The position numbers and the translations under genes are program-made. A stretch of DNA of 64,000 bases, taken from positions 1 to 64,000 of the forward strand of contig NZ_FOHE01000001.1 in NCBI RefSeq assembly GCF_900111445.1. Reading direction: 5' to 3'. The notes below the pieces were generated by a model that saw only the letters and a program-made list of their open reading frames with translations, had not been told where the DNA came from and made no database searches. This stretch comes from Oceanobacillus limi. Its GTDB lineage: Bacteria; Bacillota; Bacilli; Bacillales; Amphibacillaceae. Positions within the stretch are counted from its first letter, which is position 1; each line of letters starts with the position of its first letter. Of the stretch, positions 44,037 to 53,361 are shown in pieces.

Positions 44037-45047
44037 GTGGGGGATTTGAGGAAGTCGGAGCGGATTTTGGGTTTGATTGATGTGTTGCATAAGTATACGG
44101 ATGAGGATCATGAGCTGACGGCTCGTGAAATTTTGGATTTGCTGCATGAAGAGCTGGAGGATAAGGTCGAAATTCATGAGAGTGCGATTAAGCGGGATTT
44201 GAAGGAGCTAGAGGATTCTAGTTATATCGAACTCATGGTCCATAATGAGAAGGATGGTTTGCCAAAATATTATAGCTATCAGGATCGTCTGTTTGAGATA
44301 CAGGAGCTGCGGTTGTTAATGGATGCCATCTCATCGGCGCGCTTTATCACCAAAAAGGATAAGGAAAACCTGCTCGGAAAAATAAAGCAACTCACGAGTA
44401 AATCGTTAGCTAGTCATCTAGAAAACCAGATTCATATTGAGGAATACGCGATTCATGAAGCAAAGCGCGTGAAGTACACGGTGTTCACATTGCACCATGC
44501 TATTCACGAGAAACGGGTTATTCGGTTCAACTATGGCCGATATAACATCGATAAAGAATTTGTTCTTAGTAATGATGGCGAGCCAAGGGAGCTCGAACCG
44601 TATGCTTTGGTTTGGAATAATGATTACTATTACTTAATTGGCAAGTTCGAGGATATGCAAAATTTGCTTCATCTACGTGTCGATCGCATGCTAGATGTTG
44701 AGCTTACCGATCAGACCTTTAGGTTGGAAGAGCATTTTGATATCTCCGCCTATGTGAAGCGTGTATTCCAAATGTTTACTGGAGTAGAAAAGGATTTAAA
44801 GGTTCGCTTTAAAAATGGGTTAATCAATGTCATCATTGATCGATTTGGAAAAGATGTCTCCATTGAAAAGGATGGAGAAGATCGGTTTATTTTGCGTACC
44901 AAGGCAATCATTAGTGACGGCCTCGTGGGATGGATGTTGAATTGGGGAAGTGATGCTGAGGTCATTGACCCACCAGAACTACGGGATCAAATCAAGGAAG
45001 CAAGTAAAAAATTGTATGAGCTATATCACGGCGAAGAAGGACCTTAA
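44037..45047 (+). CDS. WYL-domain transcriptional regulator
   Basis: About 336 residues. An N-terminal helix-turn-helix (DHELTAREILDLLHEELEDK...AIKRDLKELEDSSYIE, about 24-65) is followed by a WYL ligand-sensing domain (EKRVIRFNYGRYN, RELEPYALVWNNDYYYLIGK, LLHLRVDRML) and a C-terminal WCX-like extension. WYL regulators often control defence islands, and one begins 1.1 kb downstream after a lipoprotein gene. Start GTG 44037 (or TTG 44034) after GAGAGGAG. Confidence 0.88.
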   Translation: MGDLRKSERILGLIDVLHKYTDEDHELTAREILDLLHEELEDKVEIHESAIKRDLKELEDSSYIELMVHNEKDGLPKYYSYQDRLFEIQELRLLMDAISSARFITKKDKENLLGKIKQLTSKSLASHLENQIHIEEYAIHEAKRVKYTVFTLHHAIHEKRVIRFNYGRYNIDKEFVLSNDGEPRELEPYALVWNNDYYYLIGKFEDMQNLLHLRVDRMLDVELTDQTFRLEEHFDISAYVKRVFQMFTGVEKDLKVRFKNGLINVIIDRFGKDVSIEKDGEDRFILRTKAIISDGLVGWMLNWGSDAEVIDPPELRDQIKEASKKLYELYHGEEGP

Positions 45048-45121
45048 CAAATTTTGTTCAGGTTCTTCTTTTTCGTCGTACTATACTTTCATGGAAAGCA
45101 AACATGAAAGGGGAAAGTTAC

Positions 45122-45796
45122 ATGAAAAAATTAATGATGGTATTCGTTGCGGTGATTTTAGCAGGAGTATTGGTGGCTTGTAGTGAGGATGACAATGGGG
45201 CAGAAGAAACCAATACAGCCGATAATACAGGAAATGAAGTAGAAGAAAATAACGATGGTGAAGCGGATCAGGATACAGATTCCGAAGCAGAAGCGGAAGA
45301 AGAAAATGATACGGAAGGCTCTGCTGAAGCAGGGGATGTTTTAGAAGATGAAGTTGGCAAGTTAAGCATTGTTAAGAAAAATGCGGACATGGAGGAAGTC
45401 TTCACAAGTGGACCAATGGAAATTACAATTACAGGCGTACAAACAGCTGAGTTAGAGCCAAGTGAATCCTATGGTGATTTCTTTGACAACAAAGAAAAAG
45501 TCACAATTGTAACCGTCGGAATGAAAGCAGAAAATACATCCGAGGATACAATTTCCATCTATCCGGACCAATCTACCTTAACAACAAATGCTGGTGATCA
45601 GGTAGAAGCGGACCTATGGTTATCCGACAGTATTGGCGGAGAATTCTTCGGAACCACGAATAAAGAAGGAGAAGTCATTTTCCAACTCGACACACCCGCA
45701 GAAGAAATTGAGTCAATTAAAGTAATCATGGATGGCGCACATGATGATAATTATGAATCGGTTGGGGAAGAGCTGCAGATTGAATTGGAGGTTTAG
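45122..45796 (+). CDS. DUF4352-type extracellular lipoprotein
   Basis: A 224-residue lipoprotein. MKKLMMVFVAVILAGVLVAC is a signal peptide with lipobox LVAC. A strongly acidic, low-complexity linker (Glu/Asp/Asn-rich, about 22-75) follows, then a beta-sandwich resembling DUF4352 (MEITITGVQTAELEPSESYG, VTVGMKAENTSEDTISIYP). AAGGGGAAAG precedes the ATG at 45122. It may be partnered with the WYL regulator, 75 nt away. Confidence 0.75.
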   Translation: MKKLMMVFVAVILAGVLVACSEDDNGAEETNTADNTGNEVEENNDGEADQDTDSEAEAEEENDTEGSAEAGDVLEDEVGKLSIVKKNADMEEVFTSGPMEITITGVQTAELEPSESYGDFFDNKEKVTIVTVGMKAENTSEDTISIYPDQSTLTTNAGDQVEADLWLSDSIGGEFFGTTNKEGEVIFQLDTPAEEIESIKVIMDGAHDDNYESVGEELQIELEV

Positions 45797-45936
45797 GAGG
45801 GAGAGTGCGTTTGAATGCGCACCTTCGTCTATTTAGATATAAATAAAATTAAAAAGCTGATGAAAAGATTGTTTGGATCAATTTACGAAGCAATATATTG
45901 ACACTTTTTATGACAATCTTCAGAATACTAGTATGC

Positions 45937-45945
45937 TGATATAAT
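45937..45945 (+). promoter_or_regulatory. Candidate extended -10 promoter of the defence operon
   Basis: TGATATAAT, about 190 nt upstream of the first gene of the island. A -35 is not evident. Confidence 0.4.
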
Positions 45946-46087
45946 AGGAATGAATTATCTAATCTTTTTATAAAACGATGGTGCTCTGTATAGAAATGTG
46001 AGCTCAGAAAAAAACTATATAAAGCATTTATGACAGGTGTAACTTAGGAGTACGTGACATTGGAAATTTGAATACATAGAAGCAAAA

Positions 46088-46116
46088 GGAAGCAAAAGAA
46101 CCGTCCCCTTGCTTCC
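46088..46116. repeat. REP-like element, GAACCGTCCC family, at the island boundary
   Basis: GGAAGCAAAAGAACCGTCCC then CTTGCTTCC, ending two nt before the AAAGGAGGG ribosome-binding site of the first defence gene. Confidence 0.8.
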
Positions 46117-46133
46117 TAAAGGAGGGAATGTGG

Positions 46134-47333
46134 ATGGTGAGTCCTCTTCGTTTGGGGTGGATAGATTATTCGAGTGAGCATAGAAATAAAGTTATGACTG
46201 TTCTTGATTTGTTAACGCAAAAAGGGGCAGTTGATGAGTTGGGAATTGGTCAAATTAGAGATGGTTTTTCAGATATGTTTTTCCCGGGTACTTCAACTTT
46301 ACAAACTAGGGCGAAGTATTTTTTTATTGTACCTTATTTACTCATGGAATTAGAAAAGGAATCAATTTCAAATCATAGTACATTTATGTATAAGCTATCG
46401 CAAGAAGAAATCAATCTCATAGAAATTTTAAAACAGGGTGATGATCTTGACGGAATTATCGGGGGTAGATCAGGAAATAAATTAAAGAGAAAACCGTCTA
46501 GCATCTATTGGAATGGCCTTAGAAAATTCGAGATATTTAAGTATGAAAAACTTTCATTGGATAACTATGCTAAATCGGTGATTAATTTAAAAAAGAATAA
46601 ACAGTCTCTGAAAACACTTGGTGACGAAGAAGTTGATGATTCAGAAGTAGCTAATGAGCATGTTGGTACCTTTTGGCATTGTCTTTTGCCAGAGAAAAAT
46701 TGGAAAGGAAATTTAACCATTCATCTAACCAAAGAGGAAGCTGAGTTCCTTAAAAAGCGCATTACGTTATCTTCTAAAACGGAACATTCCCTATTTGCCT
46801 ATTTGCTCCAACAGTATCCACAAAAGGTGGGGCAAATTGAAAGCTTTGAAATGATTGGGGATGTAGTTGAACTTCCAGATCATATCAGGGAAGTGTACAA
46901 ACTGGCTAAAGACTTTAGTAAATTTATCTCTGGTGCAAATATCCGATATAATGTCATCCTATCTCATTATGAAAATGAAGTAGCTCTTGAGGAATGGGAA
47001 AAATGGAAAAACAGTTCCTTTGTTAAAGAAGCTTTTTCAAGTTTTTCCTATTTAGCAGTGACGAAATTACTTGGTATTGGTAATGTTCGCTTAAAAAACT
47101 TTTTACGAGATTGGCAGCAAGCAGTGATAAATGAAAATGAAGAAGTTATCGATCAGCTAATTATAAAGAGAGAAATAGAATTGAAATCAAAGGATCGAGC
47201 CAAATTAAATAACTCAAAAGCCTATTCATATGACGAAGGGTGGATAGGTTCTAAATTGTTAGGATATCGTTTCAAAGACGCACAAGCGATTATGAAAGAT
47301 ATTTTTGATGGACTGGGGGATGACCGTGCTTAA
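46134..47333 (+). CDS. DUF6361-family protein, first gene of helicase/PLD operon
   Basis: About 399 residues. The N-terminus RLGWIDYSSEHRNKVMTVLDLL, GIGQIRDGFSDMFFPGTSTLQTRAKYFFIVPYLL (in part) and the Lys/Arg pair GNKLKRKPSSIYWNGLRKF match what I know as DUF6361. No catalytic motif is obvious. AAAGGAGG fits an ATG at 46134 (46128 also possible). It overlaps the PLD-like gene by 14 nt, so the products are probably made in fixed ratio and may form one complex. Confidence 0.75.
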   Translation: MVSPLRLGWIDYSSEHRNKVMTVLDLLTQKGAVDELGIGQIRDGFSDMFFPGTSTLQTRAKYFFIVPYLLMELEKESISNHSTFMYKLSQEEINLIEILKQGDDLDGIIGGRSGNKLKRKPSSIYWNGLRKFEIFKYEKLSLDNYAKSVINLKKNKQSLKTLGDEEVDDSEVANEHVGTFWHCLLPEKNWKGNLTIHLTKEEAEFLKKRITLSSKTEHSLFAYLLQQYPQKVGQIESFEMIGDVVELPDHIREVYKLAKDFSKFISGANIRYNVILSHYENEVALEEWEKWKNSSFVKEAFSSFSYLAVTKLLGIGNVRLKNFLRDWQQAVINENEEVIDQLIIKREIELKSKDRAKLNNSKAYSYDEGWIGSKLLGYRFKDAQAIMKDIFDGLGDDRA

Positions 47334-49107
47334 ACCTGATAAAGACAGATTGAATTATAGTGACATGTTAAAGCCACCAGTAGATTACGAAGTTGAATTT
47401 GCGGTTGGAACAACGTATTCGCTTGATTTAGAAGCATTAATTGGTGTTCCGTTAGCATTTAGTTTATCGGAAGAGATGAATCATGCCGTCCAGGATGACC
47501 CCATTTATATGTTAGAGGGTATTCGTAGGGCAACCGATAAATTTCTAGTCTTCTGTGAGGCTGGTCAAATTAAGGTTCCACAAAATCAGAACAATGTCTT
47601 TGCGTTAATGGAAGGTAGTATTCATGAAATCGTTATGGATAATGACTATTCTTTCCATCCAAAGATTTGGTTTGTTAAATATATAAACAATGAAGGAAAA
47701 CCGTTGTACCGATTACTTGTTTTAACTCGAAATTTAACCTTTGATCGTAGTTGGGACATTGCCCTCTCTTTGGAAGGAGAACTGAAAGACACAAGAAATC
47801 CTAAATCTCAACCACTTATTGACTTTCTAACGTTTTTACAAGCTTATGATATTGATCCAAACAAAGATATGAAAATGAGAAGTTTAATTTCAGAATTACC
47901 ATTTGTTCACTTTGAACCAGCAAGTAATTACGTTGATTATGAGTTTATACCACTTGGGATTAAGGGGTATGGAAAAAAAGATACTGGACTTTTTGAGACA
48001 TTTCATCAGTTAATTGTGATGTCGCCATTTTTAAGTGAAAGTACCGTCAATGAATTGAAGGAGAAGTCTCTATCAAAAGAAAAGCCTGTGTTGATTACGA
48101 GAAGAACAGAATTACATAAACTTTCAAAAGATATAGTAAATTTAATCGATATCTATGTTCTACGAGAAATGGTTATAGAAGGAGAGGGGGCTATAAGTGA
48201 AGAAGTCGAAGAAGACAGGGAGATGGCGCAGCTTCAAGACATCCATGCAAAACTGTATGCAAGAAGTAAAGATAACCAGCATCATTTTTTCATAGGTTCT
48301 GCTAATTGCTCCAAGAATGCGTTCCATGGAAATGTCGAATTTCTCCTTAAATTAAAATATAAGAAATATGGATTTCGAATGGAGCATCTCTTAAAGGATA
48401 TATTTGGCGAAGAGGACGAAGAGAACCCATTTGAAAAAATTGAGATACTTCCTGATTTTGAGGAAGATAAAGAAGTAGATTTAAAAGAAGCGTTACAAAG
48501 GGGCATAAAACAGTTATATAGACAGTACTCCAAAGCAATGGTCACAGAAAAACAAGGGAGTTATGATCTCGTAATTGAATATAGTGATCTTCCTGAAGAT
48601 ATTAACTTTTCCATTAGACCACTGCTAAGTGCCGTATCCGAAAAAATACTAACGAAGCAAACAGTGTTTTCTAAACTTAGTATGCTAGAATTAAGCGAAT
48701 TTTATCGTGTGAAAGCGGAAAAAGACGGGGAATATGTTGAGAGGATTATAAAGATCGATACGGAAGGAATCCCTGTAGAGCGAGACAGTGAAATTTATAA
48801 AAGTATAATTAGCAATACAACTACTTTTCTCAAGTATGTCGCATTTTTACTTGCAGATGATTTCCTTTTAGCAGCACTAGAACAATTTGAGAAAAATAAA
48901 CTTGGGAACTCGGCTTGGGACATGACTGGACTGGATTTTCCTGTACTCTATGAACATATGTTAAAGGCTGTTTCTCGTTCTCCAGATAAGTTCACTGATG
49001 TAGATTATATCATTGATGTTATAAATGATGAGGAGATCATTCCAAATGATTTTGATGAATTATATCAAACATTTAAAAGAGCGAATCAGAAAAGGTGGAA
49101 CAGATGA
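47320..49107 (+). CDS. Phospholipase D-like (HKD) nuclease
   Basis: About 595 residues. Two HKD half-sites are seen: FHPKIWFVKY with TRNLTFDRSWD (about 112-146), and IHAKLYARSKDN with FIGSANCSKNAFHGNVEFLL (about 307-340). The Asp of HxKx4D is replaced in both, a variant found in restriction-type PLD nucleases such as BfiI and DISARM DrmC-like proteins. The C-terminal 220 residues are unassigned. Its stop codon overlaps the helicase start (ATGA), giving translational coupling. Confidence 0.8.
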   Translation: MTVLKPDKDRLNYSDMLKPPVDYEVEFAVGTTYSLDLEALIGVPLAFSLSEEMNHAVQDDPIYMLEGIRRATDKFLVFCEAGQIKVPQNQNNVFALMEGSIHEIVMDNDYSFHPKIWFVKYINNEGKPLYRLLVLTRNLTFDRSWDIALSLEGELKDTRNPKSQPLIDFLTFLQAYDIDPNKDMKMRSLISELPFVHFEPASNYVDYEFIPLGIKGYGKKDTGLFETFHQLIVMSPFLSESTVNELKEKSLSKEKPVLITRRTELHKLSKDIVNLIDIYVLREMVIEGEGAISEEVEEDREMAQLQDIHAKLYARSKDNQHHFFIGSANCSKNAFHGNVEFLLKLKYKKYGFRMEHLLKDIFGEEDEENPFEKIEILPDFEEDKEVDLKEALQRGIKQLYRQYSKAMVTEKQGSYDLVIEYSDLPEDINFSIRPLLSAVSEKILTKQTVFSKLSMLELSEFYRVKAEKDGEYVERIIKIDTEGIPVERDSEIYKSIISNTTTFLKYVAFLLADDFLLAALEQFEKNKLGNSAWDMTGLDFPVLYEHMLKAVSRSPDKFTDVDYIIDVINDEEIIPNDFDELYQTFKRANQKRWNR

Positions 49108-52100
49108 TAAATTTGGTTGAAAAGGAAGAAGAAATTCTTTCGGGACTCAAGGATTTTCAAAGAGCAACTGTGGAAAGAATACATCATTTATTTACTCATA
49201 ATCAGAGTCGTGTATTAGTAGCTGATGAAGTAGGACTTGGAAAAACGCTAATCGCAAAAGGGGTTGTTGCAAAGACAGCTCGTTACCATAAAGAAGAACT
49301 AAAAGATCCTTTGTTTAAGGTTGTATATGTTTGTTCAAACCAGGGAATCGCTAGTCAAAATTTGAAGAAGCTAATGATTGACCAAAATGTACAAGTAGAA
49401 AAAGCATCGAATAACCGTCTGTCGATGCAGCATCTTCGGATTTTTGAAGATGAGGTGGATCAGGAGCTAAAAGAGAAATATATACAATTAATCCCTCTAA
49501 CTCCGATGACATCATTCGAAATGACATCAGGTTGTGGAAGTGCAAGTGAGCGAGCACTAATTTTTGTATTGTTAAAAAGAATTTCTTTATTTCAAGATCA
49601 CATTGCTGAATTAGATTGGTTATTGATGGATAAGGCAACAACAAGTTGGAATACAGTAAAGGATCATTATGAAAGCAAGGTATTAGCGGTTGATAGAAAA
49701 AGTAACGGTGAATATATTTCGGCGATGCTTAGAAAAATGGATCAAGCCTTTGAAAAAACTCCATTATTATTAAGTGAATTAAAAGAAGTGTGTAAGCGTA
49801 TTGACCTGGAAAATCCCCCTAAAGAAAGGGTTAAAGGGGCAAGAGCCGTCATATTATCTTTGCGTAAAATCATGGCCGAGATTAGTGTAAAAATGATGGA
49901 ACCAGACCTAGTAATTATGGATGAGTTTCAGCGCTTTCCAGAACTGGTCAATACAGAAGGAGATAGTGAATCCGCTATACTTGCAAAAAAATTTTTTAAT
50001 TCAAGTAAGTCTACAGAAGAAAATGTAAAAATTCTCCTTCTATCTGCAACACCGTATAAAATCTACTCCACACTAGAGGAAATTCAGGAGTCTGGAAATG
50101 ATGATCATTATCAAGAGTTTTTTCAGGTAACTAATTTTCTATTTGAGAAAAACCCGTTACAGCAAGAATTATTTGAAACCGTGTGGAAGGATTATTCTCA
50201 TGCTTTAAGTGAGTTCAAACATCAGGATTTTGTCGCATTAATGGCCAAAAAACAAGAGGCTGAGAATCACTTATATAAAGGAATCGCGCGAACAGAAAGG
50301 TTTCTAGCAGATGGGGCAAGTGAGCTAATTAAGGGAAAAGTTGAGAATTTAGAGGTGACGGAAGCAGACGTATTATCCTATATAAATATGGATCAACTTC
50401 TTCAAGAAGCAGAACTAAATGATAAGCTCCCGGTTGAATATGTTAAATCGGCTCCTTTCTTAATGTCTTATATGGAAAAATATAAATTAAAACAAAAAAT
50501 AACTCAGTATTTCAGGCAAAACTCCGATAAAATATCCTTTTCTAATAAGGAAGGGCTTTGGGTAGATCGAAAGACGATTGATCGTTATAAACCGCTTCCG
50601 ACGATGAATGCAAGACTTTCCAAGTTAAGGGAGATCGCTTTACCTGATGGAGCGGAAAGATTGTTGTGGGTTCCACCTTCACGTCCCTACTATAATTTCG
50701 GAGGAAGTTATGTAGGGAAAAGTAATTTCTCAAAAGTATTAGTTTTTTCAGCTTGGGAAATGGTACCAAGATCAATTTCAACACTATTGTCGTATGAAGC
50801 GGAACGGTTGACAGTCGGTGAAATGATACAGAACATACCTCGGAAGAAAAAACGAAAAAGCAAAAGGAACTATTTATATTCAGCAGAAAGGCGGTTTCCA
50901 CAACCACGACTACGGTTTGTAATGAAGGATAATGCTCCATCAAATATGAACCATTTAACGCTATTGTATCCTTCGGTAACTCTGGCTAAATTATTTAATC
51001 CGATAAGTGTTCTTAATCGAAACATAACACTTGACCAAATTAGAGGGGAAATAAAGGAGAAAATAGAAGAGTTACTAGACGATATACCAGAAGAGGAGAC
51101 TTCAAGAACCGACGATAGATGGTATTTTTTAGCTCCACTGTTATTGGATTTGAATGAGCCAATCGTTCACGAATGGCTCATGGATGAGAATTTTTTGGTT
51201 TATGATTCTGATAATACCAATAGAGATGGTGATAACCAAGGATTGACAATGCATTTTAAGGAATTAAGGAAAATCTTCTTATCAGATAAAAAACCACGGT
51301 TAGGAAAACGACCAGATGATCTAGTGGACGTACTAACAAACATGGCAATTGGTTCTCCAGCAATCTGTGCCGTTCGAATGTTAACAGAAATGACTGTAGA
51401 ATCCTTTTCAAAAATTATACAATTTGCTAAAGCAATGGTAGATAGATTTAATACGCAAGAAGCGATTGCAATTGTTGACTTACAATATACAAAGAAGAAC
51501 GCAGATAATAATCCTACACATTGGAAGAATGTACTTAAATACTGTGTGGATGGGAATTTTCAAGCAATGATTGATGAATATGCCCATATGCTCCTTGAGG
51601 AAGGTGGATTAAGTTATAAGCCTTCGAATGAACGTAACAAGGAATTACTACATGCGATGTGTGAGTCGTTAGAATTTAGGAGTGCTCCCTTACAAGTTGA
51701 CACCTATGCTAACTTTAAGAAAAGAATAACGAAAGGAAATGCTAAAGTAGGTACAGATGGGTTCAGAATGCGAACGAATTATGCAGTTGGCTTTTCTGAT
51801 AAAAGAAACGAAGATCGAGCACACGATAGAAAACAAAATGTTAGAAAATCCTTTAATTCACCATTTCGCCCATTTGTATTAGCATCAACTTCAATAGGAC
51901 AAGAAGGCCTCGATTTCCATTACTATTGTCGACGAATCATGCACTGGAATTTACCTTCTAATCCTATAGATCTCGAGCAACGAGAAGGAAGGATTAATCG
52001 ATATAAATCCTTTGCGATCCGTCAAAATATAGCAAGTAAATATGGTGATATTACGTTTAACACCACTATTTGGGATGAGATGTTTAAAGCCGCTAATAAA

Positions 52101-52373
52101 ACAGAACGGGATGAAAATACATCTGAACTCGTCCCGTATTGGTCGTTAACAGATAATAACGGTATTCATATAGAACGGATTGTGCCGATTTATCCTTTTA
52201 GCAAGGACGGGTATAAATTTAATCGTTTAATGAAAATACTTCAACTTTACCGAATAAGTTTAGGACAAGCAAAGCAAGAAGAATTATTGGAATACTTGTT
52301 TCAAAATGATGTTGATGAGACTCAATTGAAGGAAATGTTTATGAATTTAAGCCCGTTTTATAGAGAGGGATAG
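49104..52373 (+). CDS. Large SF2 helicase / DNA translocase
   Basis: About 1089 residues. Motif I is DEVGLGKT (41-48), motif II MDEFQRF (272-278), motif III LLLSATPYK (311-319), and the C-terminal core has STSIGQEGLDFHYY (about 927) and DLEQREGRINRYK (about 954-966, motif VI). A long insert separates the motif Ia area from motif II. The DEFQ box and order recall HepA/SNF2-like and DrmA-type defence helicases. It is coupled to the PLD gene and very likely acts with it on phage DNA. Confidence 0.85.
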   Translation: MINLVEKEEEILSGLKDFQRATVERIHHLFTHNQSRVLVADEVGLGKTLIAKGVVAKTARYHKEELKDPLFKVVYVCSNQGIASQNLKKLMIDQNVQVEKASNNRLSMQHLRIFEDEVDQELKEKYIQLIPLTPMTSFEMTSGCGSASERALIFVLLKRISLFQDHIAELDWLLMDKATTSWNTVKDHYESKVLAVDRKSNGEYISAMLRKMDQAFEKTPLLLSELKEVCKRIDLENPPKERVKGARAVILSLRKIMAEISVKMMEPDLVIMDEFQRFPELVNTEGDSESAILAKKFFNSSKSTEENVKILLLSATPYKIYSTLEEIQESGNDDHYQEFFQVTNFLFEKNPLQQELFETVWKDYSHALSEFKHQDFVALMAKKQEAENHLYKGIARTERFLADGASELIKGKVENLEVTEADVLSYINMDQLLQEAELNDKLPVEYVKSAPFLMSYMEKYKLKQKITQYFRQNSDKISFSNKEGLWVDRKTIDRYKPLPTMNARLSKLREIALPDGAERLLWVPPSRPYYNFGGSYVGKSNFSKVLVFSAWEMVPRSISTLLSYEAERLTVGEMIQNIPRKKKRKSKRNYLYSAERRFPQPRLRFVMKDNAPSNMNHLTLLYPSVTLAKLFNPISVLNRNITLDQIRGEIKEKIEELLDDIPEEETSRTDDRWYFLAPLLLDLNEPIVHEWLMDENFLVYDSDNTNRDGDNQGLTMHFKELRKIFLSDKKPRLGKRPDDLVDVLTNMAIGSPAICAVRMLTEMTVESFSKIIQFAKAMVDRFNTQEAIAIVDLQYTKKNADNNPTHWKNVLKYCVDGNFQAMIDEYAHMLLEEGGLSYKPSNERNKELLHAMCESLEFRSAPLQVDTYANFKKRITKGNAKVGTDGFRMRTNYAVGFSDKRNEDRAHDRKQNVRKSFNSPFRPFVLASTSIGQEGLDFHYYCRRIMHWNLPSNPIDLEQREGRINRYKSFAIRQNIASKYGDITFNTTIWDEMFKAANKTERDENTSELVPYWSLTDNNGIHIERIVPIYPFSKDGYKFNRLMKILQLYRISLGQAKQEELLEYLFQNDVDETQLKEMFMNLSPFYREG

Positions 52374-52472
52374 GATAGAGATATTTTCAAAGAAGAGAGG
52401 TAATTCCGAAACAAAGTGATACTGAAGTTGCCTGATAGAAGGCATTGTATAGTGAAAGTAACAGTGTATTCT

Positions 52473-52505
52473 AATAGACAAGTGCTAAACAGCCACTTGT
52501 CTATT
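52473..52505. repeat. Hairpin after the helicase operon
   Basis: AATAGACAAGTG, loop CTAAACAGC, CACTTGTCTATT: perfect 12-bp arms. On the + strand it is followed by A residues, so it is not a typical terminator. It may protect the 3' end or act with the convergent gene. Confidence 0.55.
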
Positions 52506-52564
52506 AAAAAACATTAATCAGTTATACTCAGGAATTATCTTCTTAATCTCTTTCTCAACATCTT

Positions 52565-53122
52565 CTAATCCTCTAACCATAAATCTACTAATTTAATTCC
52601 ATCTATTAATTCTATATCTAATCCATCTGCATATTCTCGTGCTGCTTTTGTATAAGAACTTGTGGTAATAACATAACCTCCTGCTGCCCCATTTTTGATA
52701 ATATTTGAGTGAAGAATGGCGATTGGTTCGTAATCCATATCATTTTTTTTACACTTAACTTGGCCTAAAAATGTCCCATTCTCCGTATTATGTTCAAAGT
52801 CTACTCCGAAATCTCCAGACCGAGGCGAAACCCAAGTATCACCACCTTTTGAAGTTTTGAAAACATCTGCAACGAAGTCTTCAAATAAATAAGGGTCGTC
52901 CTTTATAAAGGTGGAGTTTTCACCAATATTTGGGTAATATTCATCCTTTTCCTCTCTAAACCTTAAATATAAACCCATTGCCAATGTTCTTTTCAATTCT
53001 TCACTAGAATCTATATGTCCAGACAATAATGCTGTTTTATACTGATTCTTTCGTTTGTTTATTATAAAGTGCATATAAGAACCCAGTAAGTAAATTGAAA
53101 TAGCAATTTCTATATAAATCAT
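52565..53122 (-). CDS. Membrane-anchored Mrr-like restriction endonuclease
   Basis: 185 residues. An N-terminal membrane helix (MIYIEIAISIYLLGSYMHFI) is followed by a PD-(D/E)XK nuclease domain of the Mrr type: FEDFVADVF, then SGDFGVDFEH...GQVKCKK with D and QxK catalytic residues. It is divergent from a second gene with the same architecture (53362). An incoming DNA substrate at the membrane is a reasonable guess. Confidence 0.8.
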   Translation of the reverse strand: MIYIEIAISIYLLGSYMHFIINKRKNQYKTALLSGHIDSSEELKRTLAMGLYLRFREEKDEYYPNIGENSTFIKDDPYLFEDFVADVFKTSKGGDTWVSPRSGDFGVDFEHNTENGTFLGQVKCKKNDMDYEPIAILHSNIIKNGAAGGYVITTSSYTKAAREYADGLDIELIDGIKLVDLWLED

Positions 53123-53361
53123 GCAATAACCTCCTTATTCAATTAATTACCATATTATGAGGTTCATAATCCAAAAAATGTAATTTTGTTTGGAACCATG
53201 TATACAAGATTGTAATAAATATGAAAGAATCTGACATTAGTATGTTAAAATTAGGAAAACTGTACGATGGCTTAAGTAAAAGCTAAGAACTGTATCTGAT
53301 ACTAGAATCTTTCAATTAGAATAGTAGATGAAAATTATAAAGAATGTTTAGGGGGAGTATG

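Larger units (their letters stand above)
45797..46133. other. Upstream region of the defence island
   Basis: It contains the extended -10 promoter (45937-45945) and a REP-like element (46088-46116). No gene. Confidence 0.5.

Noticed and set aside
46134-52373. Classifying the helicase/PLD operon as DISARM
   Set aside because: A DrmA-like helicase and DrmC-like PLD protein could be argued, but there is no DUF1998 (DrmB) gene, and the m5C methylases belong by order and family to the BsuMI/LlaJI-type operon.
52473-52505. Hairpin after the helicase operon as a Rho-independent terminator
   Set aside because: The 12-bp stem is perfect, but the + strand continues with A residues and the minus strand lacks a T run as well.
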